A stretch of 45,416 nucleotides of DNA from assembly GCA_945902775.1 (NCBI GenBank), contig CAMDMY010000014.1, positions 1 through 45,416 on the forward strand, in the 5' to 3' direction. Every line of letters begins with the position of its first letter. Within the stretch, counting starts at the first letter, position 1. The notes below the pieces were generated by a model that was not told the DNA's origin, made no database searches, and saw only the letters and a program-made list of their open reading frames with translations. Position numbers and translations under genes: made by a program. Positions 19,497 to 29,667 of this stretch are shown piece after piece. Source of the stretch: Chryseobacterium gleum (GTDB lineage Bacteria > Bacteroidota > Bacteroidia > Flavobacteriales_D > Crocinitomicaceae).

Positions 19497-19925
19497 CTAT
19501 TTTTCAGGTATAACATAATCGTTGCGGACAACGAATTTACATTTAACTGGCATCTTTTGAGCTGCCAAACGAAGAGCTTCTTTAGCTGTTTCGTAAGGAA
19601 CACCATCCGCTTCAAAAATGATACGGCCTGGTTTAACAACTGCTACCCAGTGACTTGGAGCTCCCTTTCCTTTACCCATACGAACCTCTGCAGGCTTAGA
19701 CGTAACTGGTTTATCAGGAAAAATTCTAATCCACACTTTTCCTTCACGCTTCATGTATCGAGTAACGGCGATACGAGAAGCTTCAATTTGACGTGAAGTA
19801 ATCCATGCTGGCTCCAAAGTTTTAAGTCCAAAAGATCCGAAAGCAACAGTACTACCTCTTTGAGCTAATCCTCTGTTTCTTCCCTTTTGTACTCTTCTAA
19901 ATTTACTTCTTTTTGGCTGTAACAT
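19497..19925 (-). CDS. rplP: 50S ribosomal protein L16
   Basis: Late-assembly protein close to the A site and peptidyl transferase centre. The 142-aa product starts [20 protein letters not shown] and has ARIAVTR-type basic strands ([20 protein letters not shown]), [20 protein letters not shown] and a typical C-terminal helix. Order rpsC-rplP-rpmC is conserved. Confidence 0.98.
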   Translation of the reverse strand: MLQPKRSKFRRVQKGRNRGLAQRGSTVAFGSFGLKTLEPAWITSRQIEASRIAVTRYMKREGKVWIRIFPDKPVTSKPAEVRMGKGKGAPSHWVAVVKPGRIIFEADGVPYETAKEALRLAAQKMPVKCKFVVRNDYVIPEK

Positions 19926-19950
19926 CTTTCGAAAATTTTACTGTCCTAAA

Positions 19951-20679
19951 TTATTTTTTCTTTCTTTTATTCCCCATAGGTTTACGACCTGCTCCTGCTC
20001 CTGGTTTACCTGGAGTAGATGCAGACATTCCTATATTAGGAGAAAGGTCACGTTTTCCATACACCTCACCTTTGCATATCCACACTTTGATACCCAAACG
20101 GCCATAAGTTGTATGAGCTTCTGCAAGCGCATAATCGATGTCAGCTCTGAACGTATGTAACGGAGTACGTCCATCTTTGTACATCTCTGATCGAGCCATC
20201 TCTGCACCATTAACACGTCCGGAAATTTTACACTTAATTCCTTCTGCACCCATACGCATTGTACTCGCTATAGACATTTTAATTGCTCTTCTAAAAGAGA
20301 TACGAGCTTCGATTTGACGAGCGATACCATCAGCAACTAAACGAGCATCCAATTCTGGACGTTTAACCTCGAAAATATTGATCTGAATATCTTTCTTCGT
20401 TATCTTTTTTAACTCTTCTTTTAATTTGTCAACTTCTTGACCACCTTTACCAATAATAACACCTGGTCTTGCTGTATTAATAGTTACAGTAACCAATTTA
20501 AGTGTTCTCTCAATAATGATTTTAGCTATATTAGCTCTTGAAAGACGAGCGCTTAAATATCTACGGATTTTATCATCTTCTACAATTTTATCTTTGTAGT
20601 CGTTTCCTCCATACCAATTTGACTCCCATCCGTGGATAAAGCCAAGTCTATTTCCTATTGGATTTGATTTTTGTCCCAT
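19951..20679 (-). CDS. rpsC: 30S ribosomal protein S3
   Basis: Small-subunit protein at the mRNA entry tunnel with helicase-like function together with S4 and S5. The 242-aa sequence begins [20 protein letters not shown], has a KH domain with [19 protein letters not shown] (about 74-92), and the C-terminal signature [20 protein letters not shown]. The end is a Gly/Lys-rich tail ([11 protein letters not shown]). It is separated from rplV by one base. Confidence 0.98.
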   Translation of the reverse strand: MGQKSNPIGNRLGFIHGWESNWYGGNDYKDKIVEDDKIRRYLSARLSRANIAKIIIERTLKLVTVTINTARPGVIIGKGGQEVDKLKEELKKITKKDIQINIFEVKRPELDARLVADGIARQIEARISFRRAIKMSIASTMRMGAEGIKCKISGRVNGAEMARSEMYKDGRTPLHTFRADIDYALAEAHTTYGRLGIKVWICKGEVYGKRDLSPNIGMSASTPGKPGAGAGRKPMGNKRKKK

Positions 20680-20680
20680 C

Positions 20681-21085
20681 TTATGCTAACTTAACTGCAC
20701 CATCAATAGTAATGGTAACGTGATTTGATCTTTTTCTAACTCTGTGAGCTCTTCCTTGAGGAGCAGGTTGAATTCTTTTTAACATTGCTCCACCACCAAC
20801 TTCAATTGACTTAACAACCAAAGTTTCTTCTTCAATGCTTTTACCTTCGTTTTTTTGTTCCCAGTTAGCAATTGCAGAACGCAATAACTTACCTAAACTA
20901 ACTGAAGCATTTTTAGAGTTGTGTTGTAATATGTTTAAAGCTTTGTTCACTTCTACACCTCTTACAAGATCTGCAACTAACCTCATTTTTCTTGGAGCGA
21001 TTGGAGAATCATTCAAACGAGCAAAAGCAATAACTGTCTTTTGTTCTTTGATATTCTCTGCTCTCAATCTTTTTCTAGCACCCAT
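20681..21085 (-). CDS. rplV: 50S ribosomal protein L22
   Basis: Lines the peptide exit tunnel; its beta-hairpin is the site of macrolide-resistance changes in other bacteria. The 134-aa product shows [40 protein letters not shown] and the hairpin region [20 protein letters not shown]. No deletion in the hairpin is seen. Confidence 0.97.
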   Translation of the reverse strand: MGARKRLRAENIKEQKTVIAFARLNDSPIAPRKMRLVADLVRGVEVNKALNILQHNSKNASVSLGKLLRSAIANWEQKNEGKSIEEETLVVKSIEVGGGAMLKRIQPAPQGRAHRVRKRSNHVTITIDGAVKLA

Positions 21086-21103
21086 AATATTTGCTATTTA
21101 GTT

Positions 21104-21382
21104 CTATCTTTTCTTATCTTTCTTATTATTACCATGACCACGGAAGTTACGAGTAGGAGAAAACTCACCTAATTTATGTCCAACCATGTTTTCAGTAGCA
21201 AAAACAGGAATAAATTTGTTCCCATTATGAACTGCGAATGTCAACCCAACGAAGTCAGGTGTAATAGTAGAAGCACGAGACCATGTTTTGATCACTGCTT
21301 TGCTTTCTGATGCTTTTGCATTATCCACTTTAAACATTAATTTATAATGTACGAAAGGGGGTTTTTTCAACGAACGACTCAT
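21104..21382 (-). CDS. rpsS: 30S ribosomal protein S19
   Basis: Head protein that forms a complex with S13 and contacts tRNA. The 92-aa sequence starts [19 protein letters not shown], carries [20 protein letters not shown] and the signature [16 protein letters not shown]. It lies 7 bp after rplB. Confidence 0.98.
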   Translation of the reverse strand: MSRSLKKPPFVHYKLMFKVDNAKASESKAVIKTWSRASTITPDFVGLTFAVHNGNKFIPVFATENMVGHKLGEFSPTRNFRGHGNNKKDKKR

Positions 21383-21389
21383 ATCCTAA

Positions 21390-22214
<825 letters not shown>

Positions 22215-22228
22215 CTTTTTTGAACTAC

Positions 22229-22525
22229 TTAAAAATTAGTAAACAAATCAATCGTTTCTCCATCTGCAATCGTAACAACAGCCTTTTTCCAAGGGTTGCT
22301 AGGTTGCTCAACGATACCTCTATTAGTGTATTTCACTGAGGATTTTCCACCGCCATATGTTAATGTACGTACATTTGTTACATGCACAGAATACAATTTC
22401 TCGACAGCATTTTTAATTTCAATCTTATTTGCCTTTTTATCAACTGAAAAAGTGAAACGGTTAAATTTTTCTCCCGCTGCAGTAGCTTTTTCTGAAATGA
22501 TAGGCTTTTTGATTATTACTTTCAT
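22229..22525 (-). CDS. rplW: 50S ribosomal protein L23
   Basis: Exit-tunnel protein and main docking point for trigger factor and SRP. From the ATG at 22525 the product has 98 aa ([20 protein letters not shown], then [19 protein letters not shown] and [18 protein letters not shown]). Two upstream in-frame alternatives (TTG and GTG) would add only two residues and are not favoured. It lies 6 bp after rplD. Confidence 0.96.
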   Translation of the reverse strand: MKVIIKKPIISEKATAAGEKFNRFTFSVDKKANKIEIKNAVEKLYSVHVTNVRTLTYGGGKSSVKYTNRGIVEQPSNPWKKAVVTIADGETIDLFTNF

Positions 22526-22531
22526 CACCAA

Positions 22532-23158
22532 TTAGTTTAAGATCTTTTCGATAACTTCTAATGAACTTTCAGCTAAAACAACTTTCTTAGCATTTAATAC
22601 ATCAAATGTATTTACTGTGTCAGCTGTTACAACTTTAATTCTACCTAGGTTACGAGATGACCAATAAACATTGTCATTTTGTGAACCTAAAATAAACAAA
22701 ACTTTCTCGTTTTCTAGTTTTAAACCAGCTAACAAAGCTTTGAATTCTTGAGTCTTTGGAGACTCCATTTGCAAATCTTCTAAAACTAAGATAGACTCAG
22801 ATTTCAATTTGTATGCAAAAGCAGATTTTCTAGCTAAACGTTTTAATTTAATGTTTAACTTGAAATGATAGTTTCTTGGACGAGGTCCAAAAATACGTCC
22901 ACCACCTACTCTAGTTCCAGATTTGATATTACCAACACGGGCACCACCAGTACCTTTTTGTTTTTTAATCTTTCTACTAGATCCAGCAATTTCTGCTCTT
23001 TCTTTTGCTTTGTGCGTACCTTGACGACGATTTGCTAAATGTTGCTTAACATCCAAGTAGATTGCGTGATCATTTGGTTCAATACCAAAGATTGCATCCG
23101 AAAGCGTTACTTTTTTAGAAGTAGCTTTTCCTTTTGAGTCAAATACTGTTACTTCCAT
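22532..23158 (-). CDS. rplD: 50S ribosomal protein L4
   Basis: 23S rRNA-binding protein whose long loop reaches the exit tunnel; in E. coli L4 represses the S10 operon. The 208-aa sequence shows HLANRRQGTHKAKERAEIAG, the loop signature KQKGTGGARVGNIKSGTRVG and GGRIFGPRPRNYHFKLN. Its ATG overlaps the rplC stop by one base. Confidence 0.97.
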   Translation of the reverse strand: MEVTVFDSKGKATSKKVTLSDAIFGIEPNDHAIYLDVKQHLANRRQGTHKAKERAEIAGSSRKIKKQKGTGGARVGNIKSGTRVGGGRIFGPRPRNYHFKLNIKLKRLARKSAFAYKLKSESILVLEDLQMESPKTQEFKALLAGLKLENEKVLFILGSQNDNVYWSSRNLGRIKVVTADTVNTFDVLNAKKVVLAESSLEVIEKILN

Positions 23159-23772
23159 TAATTCTGAATTATTACGGTTGAACCTTTAGCTCCAGGGATT
23201 GAACCTTTCACTACTATCAAATTCTTATCAGCTAATACTTTAAGAATTTGAAGATTCTCAATCATCACTCTCTCATTTCCTGTTTGTCCCGCCATACGCA
23301 TTCCTTTGAATACACGAGCAGGATAAGAAGCCGCTCCGATAGAACCAGGAGCACGTAAACGGTTGTGTTGACCGTGAGTTGCTTGACCAACTCCACCAAA
23401 ACCGTGACGTTTCACTACCCCTTGGAAACCTTTTCCTTTTGAAGTACCAACAACTGCAACAAATGTACCTTCCTCGAAGATATCAACATTTACTACATCT
23501 CCAAGATTTAAATCTGCAAATCCTTTAAACTCAGCTAACTTCGCTTTTGGCGTTGTTGTTGCTTTTTTAAAATGACCTTTCAAAGCATTTGGAGTGTTTT
23601 TTTCTTTACGCTCTCCAAATCCTAATTGAACTGCTTCATAACCATCTCGGTCTTGTGTTTTAACCTGAGTTACGACACAAGGACCAGCCTCTATCACTGT
23701 GCATGGTGTAGCCTTACCCTCGGCACTGTAGATGCTAGTCATTCCGACTTTTCTACCAATTATTCCCGGCAT
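23158..23772 (-). CDS. rplC: 50S ribosomal protein L3
   Basis: Early-assembly 23S rRNA-binding protein whose loop approaches the peptidyl transferase centre. The 204-aa product starts [20 protein letters not shown], with signature [20 protein letters not shown] and the loop [16 protein letters not shown]. The conserved Gln methylated by PrmB in some bacteria would lie around [18 protein letters not shown]. Confidence 0.97.
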   Translation of the reverse strand: MPGIIGRKVGMTSIYSAEGKATPCTVIEAGPCVVTQVKTQDRDGYEAVQLGFGERKEKNTPNALKGHFKKATTTPKAKLAEFKGFADLNLGDVVNVDIFEEGTFVAVVGTSKGKGFQGVVKRHGFGGVGQATHGQHNRLRAPGSIGAASYPARVFKGMRMAGQTGNERVMIENLQILKVLADKNLIVVKGSIPGAKGSTVIIQN

Positions 23773-23786
23773 ACTTTATTTATTAA

Positions 23787-24092
23787 TTAAACTTTAATTT
23801 CTACGTCAACTCCACTAGGAAGTTCTAATCTCATCAATGCATCAACTGTTTTAGCAGATGAACTGTAAATATCTAAAAGACGTTTGTAAGAGCATAATTG
23901 AAATTGCTCACGTGCTTTCTTCATTACGTGTGGAGATCTTAATACTGTGTAAATTCTTTTGTGAGTTGGTAATGGAATTGGTCCACTAACAACAGCACCT
24001 GTAGCTTTTACCGTTTTTACGATTTTTTCAGCAGACTTATCTACCAAATTGTGATCGTAAGATTTTAATTTAATTCTTATTCTTTGGCTCAT
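23787..24092 (-). CDS. rpsJ: 30S ribosomal protein S10 (NusE)
   Basis: Head protein of the small subunit that also acts as NusE in antitermination and in coupling NusG to the ribosome (family knowledge). From the ATG at 24092 the product is 101 aa, [20 protein letters not shown], with [20 protein letters not shown] and the C-terminal [12 protein letters not shown] longer frame to 24134 would run into fusA and adds 14 non-conserved residues. It follows fusA by 10 bp, with no tuf gene between. Confidence 0.97.
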   Translation of the reverse strand: MSQRIRIKLKSYDHNLVDKSAEKIVKTVKATGAVVSGPIPLPTHKRIYTVLRSPHVMKKAREQFQLCSYKRLLDIYSSSAKTVDALMRLELPSGVDVEIKV

Positions 24093-24102
24093 TATAAAAC
24101 TA

Positions 24103-26208
24103 TTAAGCGTTGACTTTTCCTTGAACTTTAGCAATTATAGCTTCAGCAACATTTCTTGGTGCTTCTGTAAAGTGTGAGAACTCCATACTTGAAGTTGCAC
24201 GTCCAGATGTAATTGTTCTCAATTGAGTAACATATCCAAACATTTCAGATAAAGGAACATCCGCTTTAACAACTTTTGATCCTGCTCTATCATCCATACC
24301 TCTCATCAATCCACGACGACGGTTCAAATCACCTACTACATCCCCCATGTTAATTTCAGGTGTTACAACCTCTAATTTCATGATAGGCTCAAGTAAAACT
24401 GGTTTACATTTTTTAAGTGCATCACGGTAAGCCATTCTTGCACAAACTTCAAATGATAATGCATCTGAATCGACATCATGGTAAGATCCATCTAGTAATG
24501 TTACTTTCATTGAGTCAACAACATAACCAGCTAAAACTCCATTTTTCATAGAATCTCTAAATCCTTTTTCTACTGAAGGAACATATTCTCTAGGAACATT
24601 ACCACCTTTTACAGCATTAATAAATTCTAGACCTGTTTTTTCAGGATTATCTTGAGGTTCAATTCTAACTAAAATATCAGCAAATTTACCACGACCACCT
24701 GATTGTTTTTTATATGCTTCACGGTGTTCAACAGAACCTGTGATTGCTTCTCTATAAGAAACCTGAGGTGCACCTTGATTAACTTCGACTTTAAATTCAC
24801 GTTTCAAACGGTCAATAATGATTTCTAAGTGTAACTCACCCATACCACTAATGATTGTTTGTCCTGAATCTTCATCCGTATTTACTCTAAAAGTAGGATC
24901 TTCCTCTGATAATTTATTTAATCCAATAGATAATCTATCAGTATCAGCTTGAGTTTTAGGCTCAATAGCTAAACCAATAACTGGATCAGGGAAATTCATT
25001 GATTCAAGAATAATTGGGTTCTTTTCATCACATAAAGTATCTCCTGTACGGATATCTTTAAATCCAACAACAGCACCAATATCACCAGCACCAAGTTCTT
25101 CAACTTGATTTTGTTTATTAGCATGCATTTGGAAAATACGAGAAATTCTTTCTTTATTATCAGATCTAGTGTTGTATACATAAGAACCTGCTTGTAAGTT
25201 TCCTGAATAAGCACGAATAAAACATAAACGACCTACGAAAGGATCAGTTGCAATTTTAAATGCTAAAGCTGCAAATGGTTCATCATAAGATGGTTGACGA
25301 GTTACCTCTTCACCTGTTTTAGGATTAATTCCTGTAATTCCATCAACATCCATTGGAGAAGGTAATATTTCCATTACCATATCCAACATTGCTTGAACTC
25401 CTTTATTTTTGAAAGCAGAACCACACATCATAGGAACAACTTTTCCTGCGATAGTTGCAGCTCTTAAAGCATTAAGAATTTCTCTTTCAGTTAAAGAATT
25501 TGAATCTTCAAAATACTTTTCCATCAAATTTTCATCGAACTCAGCAACTGCTTCCAATAACTCTTCACGTAATTGTTTTGCTTCATCTAAAATATCAGCA
25601 GGAATTTCAATCTCTTTGAAAGTCATACCCATATCATGCTCATTCCAAACAATTCCTTTGAAATTAATCAAATCTACAACTCCTTGAAAACCATCCTCTG
25701 CACCAATATTTAATTGAAGTGGTAAAGCATGACTTCCAAGCATTTCTTTAACTTGTTTACAAACAGCTAAAAAATCTGCACCTGAACGGTCCATTTTGTT
25801 AACAAAACCAATTCTTGGAACATTGTAATTATTTGCAAGTCTCCAGTTAGTTTCTGATTGAGGCTCAACACCATCAACAGCAGAAAACAAAAACACTAAA
25901 CCATCTAAAACACGCAAAGAACGATTTACTTCAACAGTAAAATCAACGTGACCTGGAGTATCAATGATATTCATATGATATTCTTGTCCACGATATTGCC
26001 ATTTCAAAGTAGTTGCAGCAGAAGTAATTGTAATACCTCTTTCTTGCTCTTGCTCCATCCAATCCATCGTAGCACCACCATCGTGAACTTCACCAATTTT
26101 ATGGTTTACTCCACCATAATAAAGAATACGTTCAGTAGTAGTTGTCTTACCAGCGTCGATGTGAGCAGCAATACCAATATTTCTAGTAAATTTAAGATCT
26201 CTAGCCAT
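24103..26208 (-). CDS. fusA: Elongation factor G
   Basis: GTPase that drives translocation on the ribosome and, with RRF, ribosome recycling. The 701-aa protein has the G1 P-loop [16 protein letters not shown] (about 14-29), switch motif [12 protein letters not shown]3 [20 protein letters not shown] and G4 [10 protein letters not shown]. Domains II to V follow, including [20 protein letters not shown] in domain III and [13 protein letters not shown] near the end. Full length suggests the canonical EF-G rather than a paralogue. It sits between rpsG and rpsJ, where tuf would follow in many other phyla. Confidence 0.98.
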   Translation of the reverse strand: MARDLKFTRNIGIAAHIDAGKTTTTERILYYGGVNHKIGEVHDGGATMDWMEQEQERGITITSAATTLKWQYRGQEYHMNIIDTPGHVDFTVEVNRSLRVLDGLVFLFSAVDGVEPQSETNWRLANNYNVPRIGFVNKMDRSGADFLAVCKQVKEMLGSHALPLQLNIGAEDGFQGVVDLINFKGIVWNEHDMGMTFKEIEIPADILDEAKQLREELLEAVAEFDENLMEKYFEDSNSLTEREILNALRAATIAGKVVPMMCGSAFKNKGVQAMLDMVMEILPSPMDVDGITGINPKTGEEVTRQPSYDEPFAALAFKIATDPFVGRLCFIRAYSGNLQAGSYVYNTRSDNKERISRIFQMHANKQNQVEELGAGDIGAVVGFKDIRTGDTLCDEKNPIILESMNFPDPVIGLAIEPKTQADTDRLSIGLNKLSEEDPTFRVNTDEDSGQTIISGMGELHLEIIIDRLKREFKVEVNQGAPQVSYREAITGSVEHREAYKKQSGGRGKFADILVRIEPQDNPEKTGLEFINAVKGGNVPREYVPSVEKGFRDSMKNGVLAGYVVDSMKVTLLDGSYHDVDSDALSFEVCARMAYRDALKKCKPVLLEPIMKLEVVTPEINMGDVVGDLNRRRGLMRGMDDRAGSKVVKADVPLSEMFGYVTQLRTITSGRATSSMEFSHFTEAPRNVAEAIIAKVQGKVNA

Positions 26209-26213
26209 TACTA

Positions 26214-26684
26214 TTAAAATCTAAAGTGTGAGAATGCTTTGTTAGCCTCAGCCATTCTTAATGTGTCTTCTTTTTTCTTGTAAGCAGCACCTTCTTCTTT
26301 TGAAGCAGCGATGAATTCTGCAGCTAATCTATTAGCCATAGTTTTTTCATTACGTTTACGAGAGTAACCAATCATCCATTTCATCGCTAAAGATTGTTTT
26401 CTTTCTTCACGAACTGGTGTTGGGATTTGGAAAGTAGCTCCTCCAACACGTCGACTTCTAACCTCAACGCTTGGTGTAACATTTTCTAAACCTTTTTTAA
26501 AAATATCTAAACCTACTGCATCTTCTATTTTTGATTCGATTATATCAATCGCATCATAAAAAATTTTGAACGCTAAAGTTTTCTTCCCGTCGTACATTAA
26601 GTTATTTACAAACTTAGTAACTAGAACCTCGTTAAAACGTGGATCTGGAAGGATGGTAATCTTTTTGGCTTTTCTTCTTCTCAT
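26214..26684 (-). CDS. rpsG: 30S ribosomal protein S7
   Basis: Head-nucleating 16S rRNA-binding protein at the E site; S7 is the str-operon autoregulator in E. coli. The 156-aa product starts [20 protein letters not shown], has [20 protein letters not shown], the signature [20 protein letters not shown] and a C-terminal helix ending AFSHFRF. It is 5 bp upstream of fusA. Confidence 0.98.
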   Translation of the reverse strand: MRRRKAKKITILPDPRFNEVLVTKFVNNLMYDGKKTLAFKIFYDAIDIIESKIEDAVGLDIFKKGLENVTPSVEVRSRRVGGATFQIPTPVREERKQSLAMKWMIGYSRKRNEKTMANRLAAEFIAASKEEGAAYKKKEDTLRMAEANKAFSHFRF

Positions 26685-26702
26685 CTTGTGAAAGCTTTAA
26701 AA

Positions 26703-27080
26703 TTATTTTTGTTTAGGTCTCTTAGTTCCATACTTCGAGCGACGTTGTGTTCTTCCTTCAACACCTGCCGTATCTTCAGCTCCTCGCACGATGTGGTATC
26801 TTACCCCAGGAAGATCTTTTACTCTTCCTCCACGTACAAGCACTAAAGAGTGCTCTTGTAAATTATGACCCTCACCACCGATATATGCGTTCACCTCTTT
26901 TCCATTGGTGAGACGTACTCTGGCTACTTTTCTCATAGCTGAGTTCGGTTTCTTAGGAGTAGTGGTGTAAACTCTTACACATACCCCTTTACGCTGTGGA
27001 CAAGAATCAAGTGCAGCTGACTTGCTCTTTTTTACCACTGCAGTTCTGCCTTTGCGTACTAATTGTTGAATAGTTGGCAT
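26703..27080 (-). CDS. rpsL: 30S ribosomal protein S12
   Basis: First gene of the cluster; S12 sits in the decoding centre. The 125-aa sequence shows [12 protein letters not shown] at the start, [20 protein letters not shown] at about 40-59, and [18 protein letters not shown] at about 83-100. The lysines at about 43-44 and 88 and Pro91, where streptomycin-resistance changes occur in other bacteria, carry the wild-type residues. A -7 box lies about 58 bp upstream of the ATG. Confidence 0.98.
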   Translation of the reverse strand: MPTIQQLVRKGRTAVVKKSKSAALDSCPQRKGVCVRVYTTTPKKPNSAMRKVARVRLTNGKEVNAYIGGEGHNLQEHSLVLVRGGRVKDLPGVRYHIVRGAEDTAGVEGRTQRRSKYGTKRPKQK

Positions 27081-27137
27081 ACTAACCTGTTAACTTTTGT
27101 GAATAAATAAAACACCCCAAAATACTTTTTGGGAATG

Positions 27138-27145
27138 CAAAGATA
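27138..27145 (-). promoter_or_regulatory. Probable -7 box for the rpsL-led ribosomal cluster
   Basis: The minus strand reads TATCTTTG, a match to TAnnTTTG, 57 bp upstream of the rpsL ATG. No exact TTG stands at the -33 distance. The rest of the 266-bp gap (27,081-27,346) holds the paaH terminator and very AT-rich sequence, in which nothing else was recognised. Confidence 0.45.
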
Positions 27146-27290
27146 TGATATTTATTTGATAAACCTAGCTTAAATACGAAAAAACTATTTTTTTTCACAT
27201 TTAAGTGTGTGTATCTTTTTAATTAATTTCGAAAAAATTAAAAAAACAAATCTCAAATCAACTACATTTAGGTTCAATATATAATAAAAA

Positions 27291-27325
27291 ATCGTTGTAT
27301 CAAAATTTAATTTCGATACAACGAT
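27291..27325 (-). terminator. Intrinsic terminator after paaH
   Basis: An 11-bp perfect stem (27291-27301 with 27315-27325, ATCGTTGTATC) closes an AT-rich 13-base loop. The A-run before it gives TTTTT on the minus strand. It lies 22 bp past the paaH stop and insulates the ribosomal cluster. Confidence 0.8.
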
Positions 27326-27346
27326 AAAATAATTTTAATAAAAGAA

Positions 27347-28501
27347 TTAATTATTATCTCTAACAATTCTTTTTAAAAGCGGATTAGGTCTATATCTATC
27401 CTCTCCGTATTCTTCAAACAATTCTGAAAGGATACTCAAAACATAATCTAAACCTAATTCATCTGCCCATTGAAATAAACCTTTTGGATAATTTACACCT
27501 TTTGTCATAGCTATTTCTATATCTTCTTTTGAAGACACATTCATAAATAATGCATCAAAAGCTTCATTTATTAACATTGAAATAATTCTTTCAAAAATGA
27601 GTTTACCTAACACCAAATCTTTTTGAGGTTCTTTTAAAATCACATCTCCTGAATAATTATAATAACCTCTTCCAGATTTTCTACCTAAAAAACCTGCTTC
27701 AAAATGTCGTTTTTGAGTAAAAGAAGGTTTAAATCTAGGGTCATAATAAAATGATGAAAAAACAGATTCTGTTACGGCATAATTAACATCATTCCCAATA
27801 TAATCCATTAATGTAAATGGTCCCATTTTAAAACCACCAATTTCAGTCATTGCCCAATCAATTGTTACAAAATCAGCAATCCCTTCTTCATAAATTCTTA
27901 AAGCCTCACCGTAATAAGGTCTTGCTACTCTATTGACAATAAAACCAGGTGTATCTTTAGCAACTACAACCAATTTACCCCAACTTTCAATCAAAGATTT
28001 TGAATACTGTAAAACATCTTCGGAAGTTTGTACTGAAGGTATAATTTCTACTAATGGCATTAATGGGGCAGGATTAAAAAAATGAATACCAATAATTCTA
28101 TCCGATTTAACTAACACTGAACCAATTGACGCTATAGATAAGGAAGAGGTATTCGAAGCTAAAATACAATCTTCTGAAACCACAGATTCTAATTCACGAA
28201 AAACTTGATGTTTTATTTCTAATTTTTCAATAATAGCTTCAATTACTAAACCGCAATTTGAAAAAGAGTCAATTGAACTACTATAACTTATCTTGTTAAG
28301 TATTTCTATCATTTGAACATTTGTCAATTTATCCTTTTCAACTAATCGTTTAAAGATTTTCTCAAAGTTATCCTTTGCTTTATTTAGATTTACTTCGTTT
28401 GAATCAACCAAAACAACTCTGTGACCAGCTTGAGCAGCAACTTGTGCAATTCCTGCCCCCATTGTTCCAGCCCCTAACACACCAATTTTAGATCTATTCA
28501 T
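27347..28501 (-). CDS. paaH: 3-hydroxyacyl-CoA dehydrogenase, PaaH-like
   Basis: NAD-dependent oxidation of 3-hydroxyacyl-CoA, probably 3-hydroxyadipyl-CoA in phenylacetate breakdown or 3-hydroxybutyryl-CoA. The Rossmann motif GVLGAGTMGAGIAQVAAQAG is at about 7-26. SNTSSLSIASIGS and IGIHFFNPAPLMPLVEIIP (catalytic His region) follow, then KDTPGFIVNRVARPYYGEAL. The C-terminal part has two 3HCDH helical domains, the second with GVNYPKGLFQWADELGLDYV. The ATG at 28501 gives 384 aa and lies 4 bp after the paaG stop. A longer frame to 28549 would overlap paaG by 44 bp and is rejected. Specificity cannot be decided from sequence alone. Confidence 0.88.
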   Translation of the reverse strand: MNRSKIGVLGAGTMGAGIAQVAAQAGHRVVLVDSNEVNLNKAKDNFEKIFKRLVEKDKLTNVQMIEILNKISYSSSIDSFSNCGLVIEAIIEKLEIKHQVFRELESVVSEDCILASNTSSLSIASIGSVLVKSDRIIGIHFFNPAPLMPLVEIIPSVQTSEDVLQYSKSLIESWGKLVVVAKDTPGFIVNRVARPYYGEALRIYEEGIADFVTIDWAMTEIGGFKMGPFTLMDYIGNDVNYAVTESVFSSFYYDPRFKPSFTQKRHFEAGFLGRKSGRGYYNYSGDVILKEPQKDLVLGKLIFERIISMLINEAFDALFMNVSSKEDIEIAMTKGVNYPKGLFQWADELGLDYVLSILSELFEEYGEDRYRPNPLLKRIVRDNN

Positions 28502-28505
28502 ATAC

Positions 28506-29279
28506 TTAATTACCTTTAAAAATAGGTTTTCTTTTCTCCAAGAAAGCATTTACTCCTTCTTTAAAATCATTTGTCTCGCCTGCTTCTGTTTGTAGCAATT
28601 CTTCTAATTTCAATTGAGATTTCAAATCATTATTTAAACTATTATTTACAGCCTTTTTTGTTAATCCTAAAGCTCTTGTTGGCATTATTGCAATTTTAGA
28701 GATGAATTCGTAAACTACATTCTCAAAATCAGCGTCTTCAACAGACTTATAAATCATATTTAAAGATTCAGCTTCATCAGATGAAACTTTATCGCCAGTC
28801 ATCATTAATGCTAATGCTTTTTGAACACCAATTATTCTTGGAAGAAAAAATGTACCTCCAGAATCTGGAATTAAACCTATTTTAGAAAAAGCTTGAATAA
28901 ATGATGCGCTTTTTTTAGCGAATACAATATCACATGCCAATGCAATATTTGCTCCCGCTCCAGCGGCAACACCATTAACAGCAGCAACTACAGGCTTTTC
29001 AATATTTCTAATTTTTTCTATTATCGGATTATAATGATCCCTTACAATCGAACTTAAATCTGGGCCATTTGGATCAGTCGCTTCAGATAAATCTTGCCCA
29101 GCACAAAATGCTTTACCTTCACCGGTTAAAAGCAACACCCTGACAGAATCATCACTTTCACAATCATCTAGCACATTCTGTAACTGCAAAGCCATCGTTT
29201 TATTAAATGAATTAAACACTTCAGGTCTATTCAATTTAATTTCACAAACTCCATTTTCTTTTTTAATAATCAACTCCAT
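28506..29279 (-). CDS. paaG: Enoyl-CoA hydratase/isomerase, PaaG-like
   Basis: A 257-aa crotonase-fold enzyme. In E. coli PaaG isomerises the ring-epoxide of phenylacetyl-CoA to the oxepin; other members hydrate enoyl-CoA. Resemblance to PaaG is shown by FCAGQDLSEATDPNGPDL, VAAVNGVAAGAGANIALACD (oxyanion loop), FIQAFSKIGLIPDSGGTFFL and the end GVNAFLEKRKPIFKGN. The Asp in LIPDSGG is the PaaG-type catalytic residue. It is coupled to paaH with a 4-bp spacer. No other paa gene is visible in the window. Confidence 0.87.
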   Translation of the reverse strand: MELIIKKENGVCEIKLNRPEVFNSFNKTMALQLQNVLDDCESDDSVRVLLLTGEGKAFCAGQDLSEATDPNGPDLSSIVRDHYNPIIEKIRNIEKPVVAAVNGVAAGAGANIALACDIVFAKKSASFIQAFSKIGLIPDSGGTFFLPRIIGVQKALALMMTGDKVSSDEAESLNMIYKSVEDADFENVVYEFISKIAIMPTRALGLTKKAVNNSLNNDLKSQLKLEELLQTEAGETNDFKEGVNAFLEKRKPIFKGN

Positions 29280-29300
29280 ATTAAATAAAAATCAAAAAAA

Positions 29301-29321
29301 AATCCCGTTATAAACGGGATT
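29301..29321 (-). terminator. Intrinsic terminator after the signalling operon
   Basis: A 9-bp perfect stem (29301-29309 with 29313-29321, AATCCCGTT) has a 3-base loop, and seven A at 29294-29300 form a T tract on the minus strand. It ends the transcript of the lipoprotein gene and stands only 22 bp before the paaG start. Confidence 0.85.
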
Positions 29322-29343
29322 AAATATAATTAAACTTGGTTAC

Positions 29344-29628
29344 TTATCTTTTTGGTTTTTTAGCATTCGAATTACCTGAGTCAGTAGGGTCAATAATATT
29401 TGTTCTATTCGAAACATCAACACCACTTGAAATTTTCCAATTTCTATCATTTGGATCAGTAATATCTGTATCGTTACCTTCTCCATTTGAAGAATCAATA
29501 ATTAAACCATGAACCCCTCTTTTAGAACTAGGAACTGTATTTTCGTCATTAGGCACAATAACAGCTTTTTCACACGACACGAATATAAGTGCGATTATGA
29601 TAAAGACTATTTTTAAAGCAGATTTCAT
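29344..29628 (-). CDS. Small lipoprotein next to a two-component system
   Basis: A 94-aa unrecognised protein. Residues 1-19 form a lipoprotein signal with lipobox FVSC (Cys about 19). The mature part is hydrophilic and low in complexity, with Asp/Asn-rich pieces DITDPNDRN and NIIDPTDSGN, and a Lys/Arg-rich end. No known domain is visible. It starts 39 bp after the kinase stop with the same orientation and is followed by a terminator, so it is probably the third gene of the regulator-kinase operon. It might be an envelope partner or output of the sensor (inference). Confidence 0.75.
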   Translation of the reverse strand: MKSALKIVFIIIALIFVSCEKAVIVPNDENTVPSSKRGVHGLIIDSSNGEGNDTDITDPNDRNWKISSGVDVSNRTNIIDPTDSGNSNAKKPKR

Positions 29629-29667
29629 GACTAAACAATTTTACTGAACAAATATATGTAAATAAAT

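Noticed and set aside
24093-24134. N-terminal extension of S10 into fusA
   Set aside because: The ATG at 24092 gives the conserved 101-aa protein; the extension overlaps the EF-G coding end.
28502-28549. N-terminal extension of PaaH overlapping paaG
   Set aside because: The Rossmann fold begins directly after the ATG at 28501, and the extension has no family resemblance.
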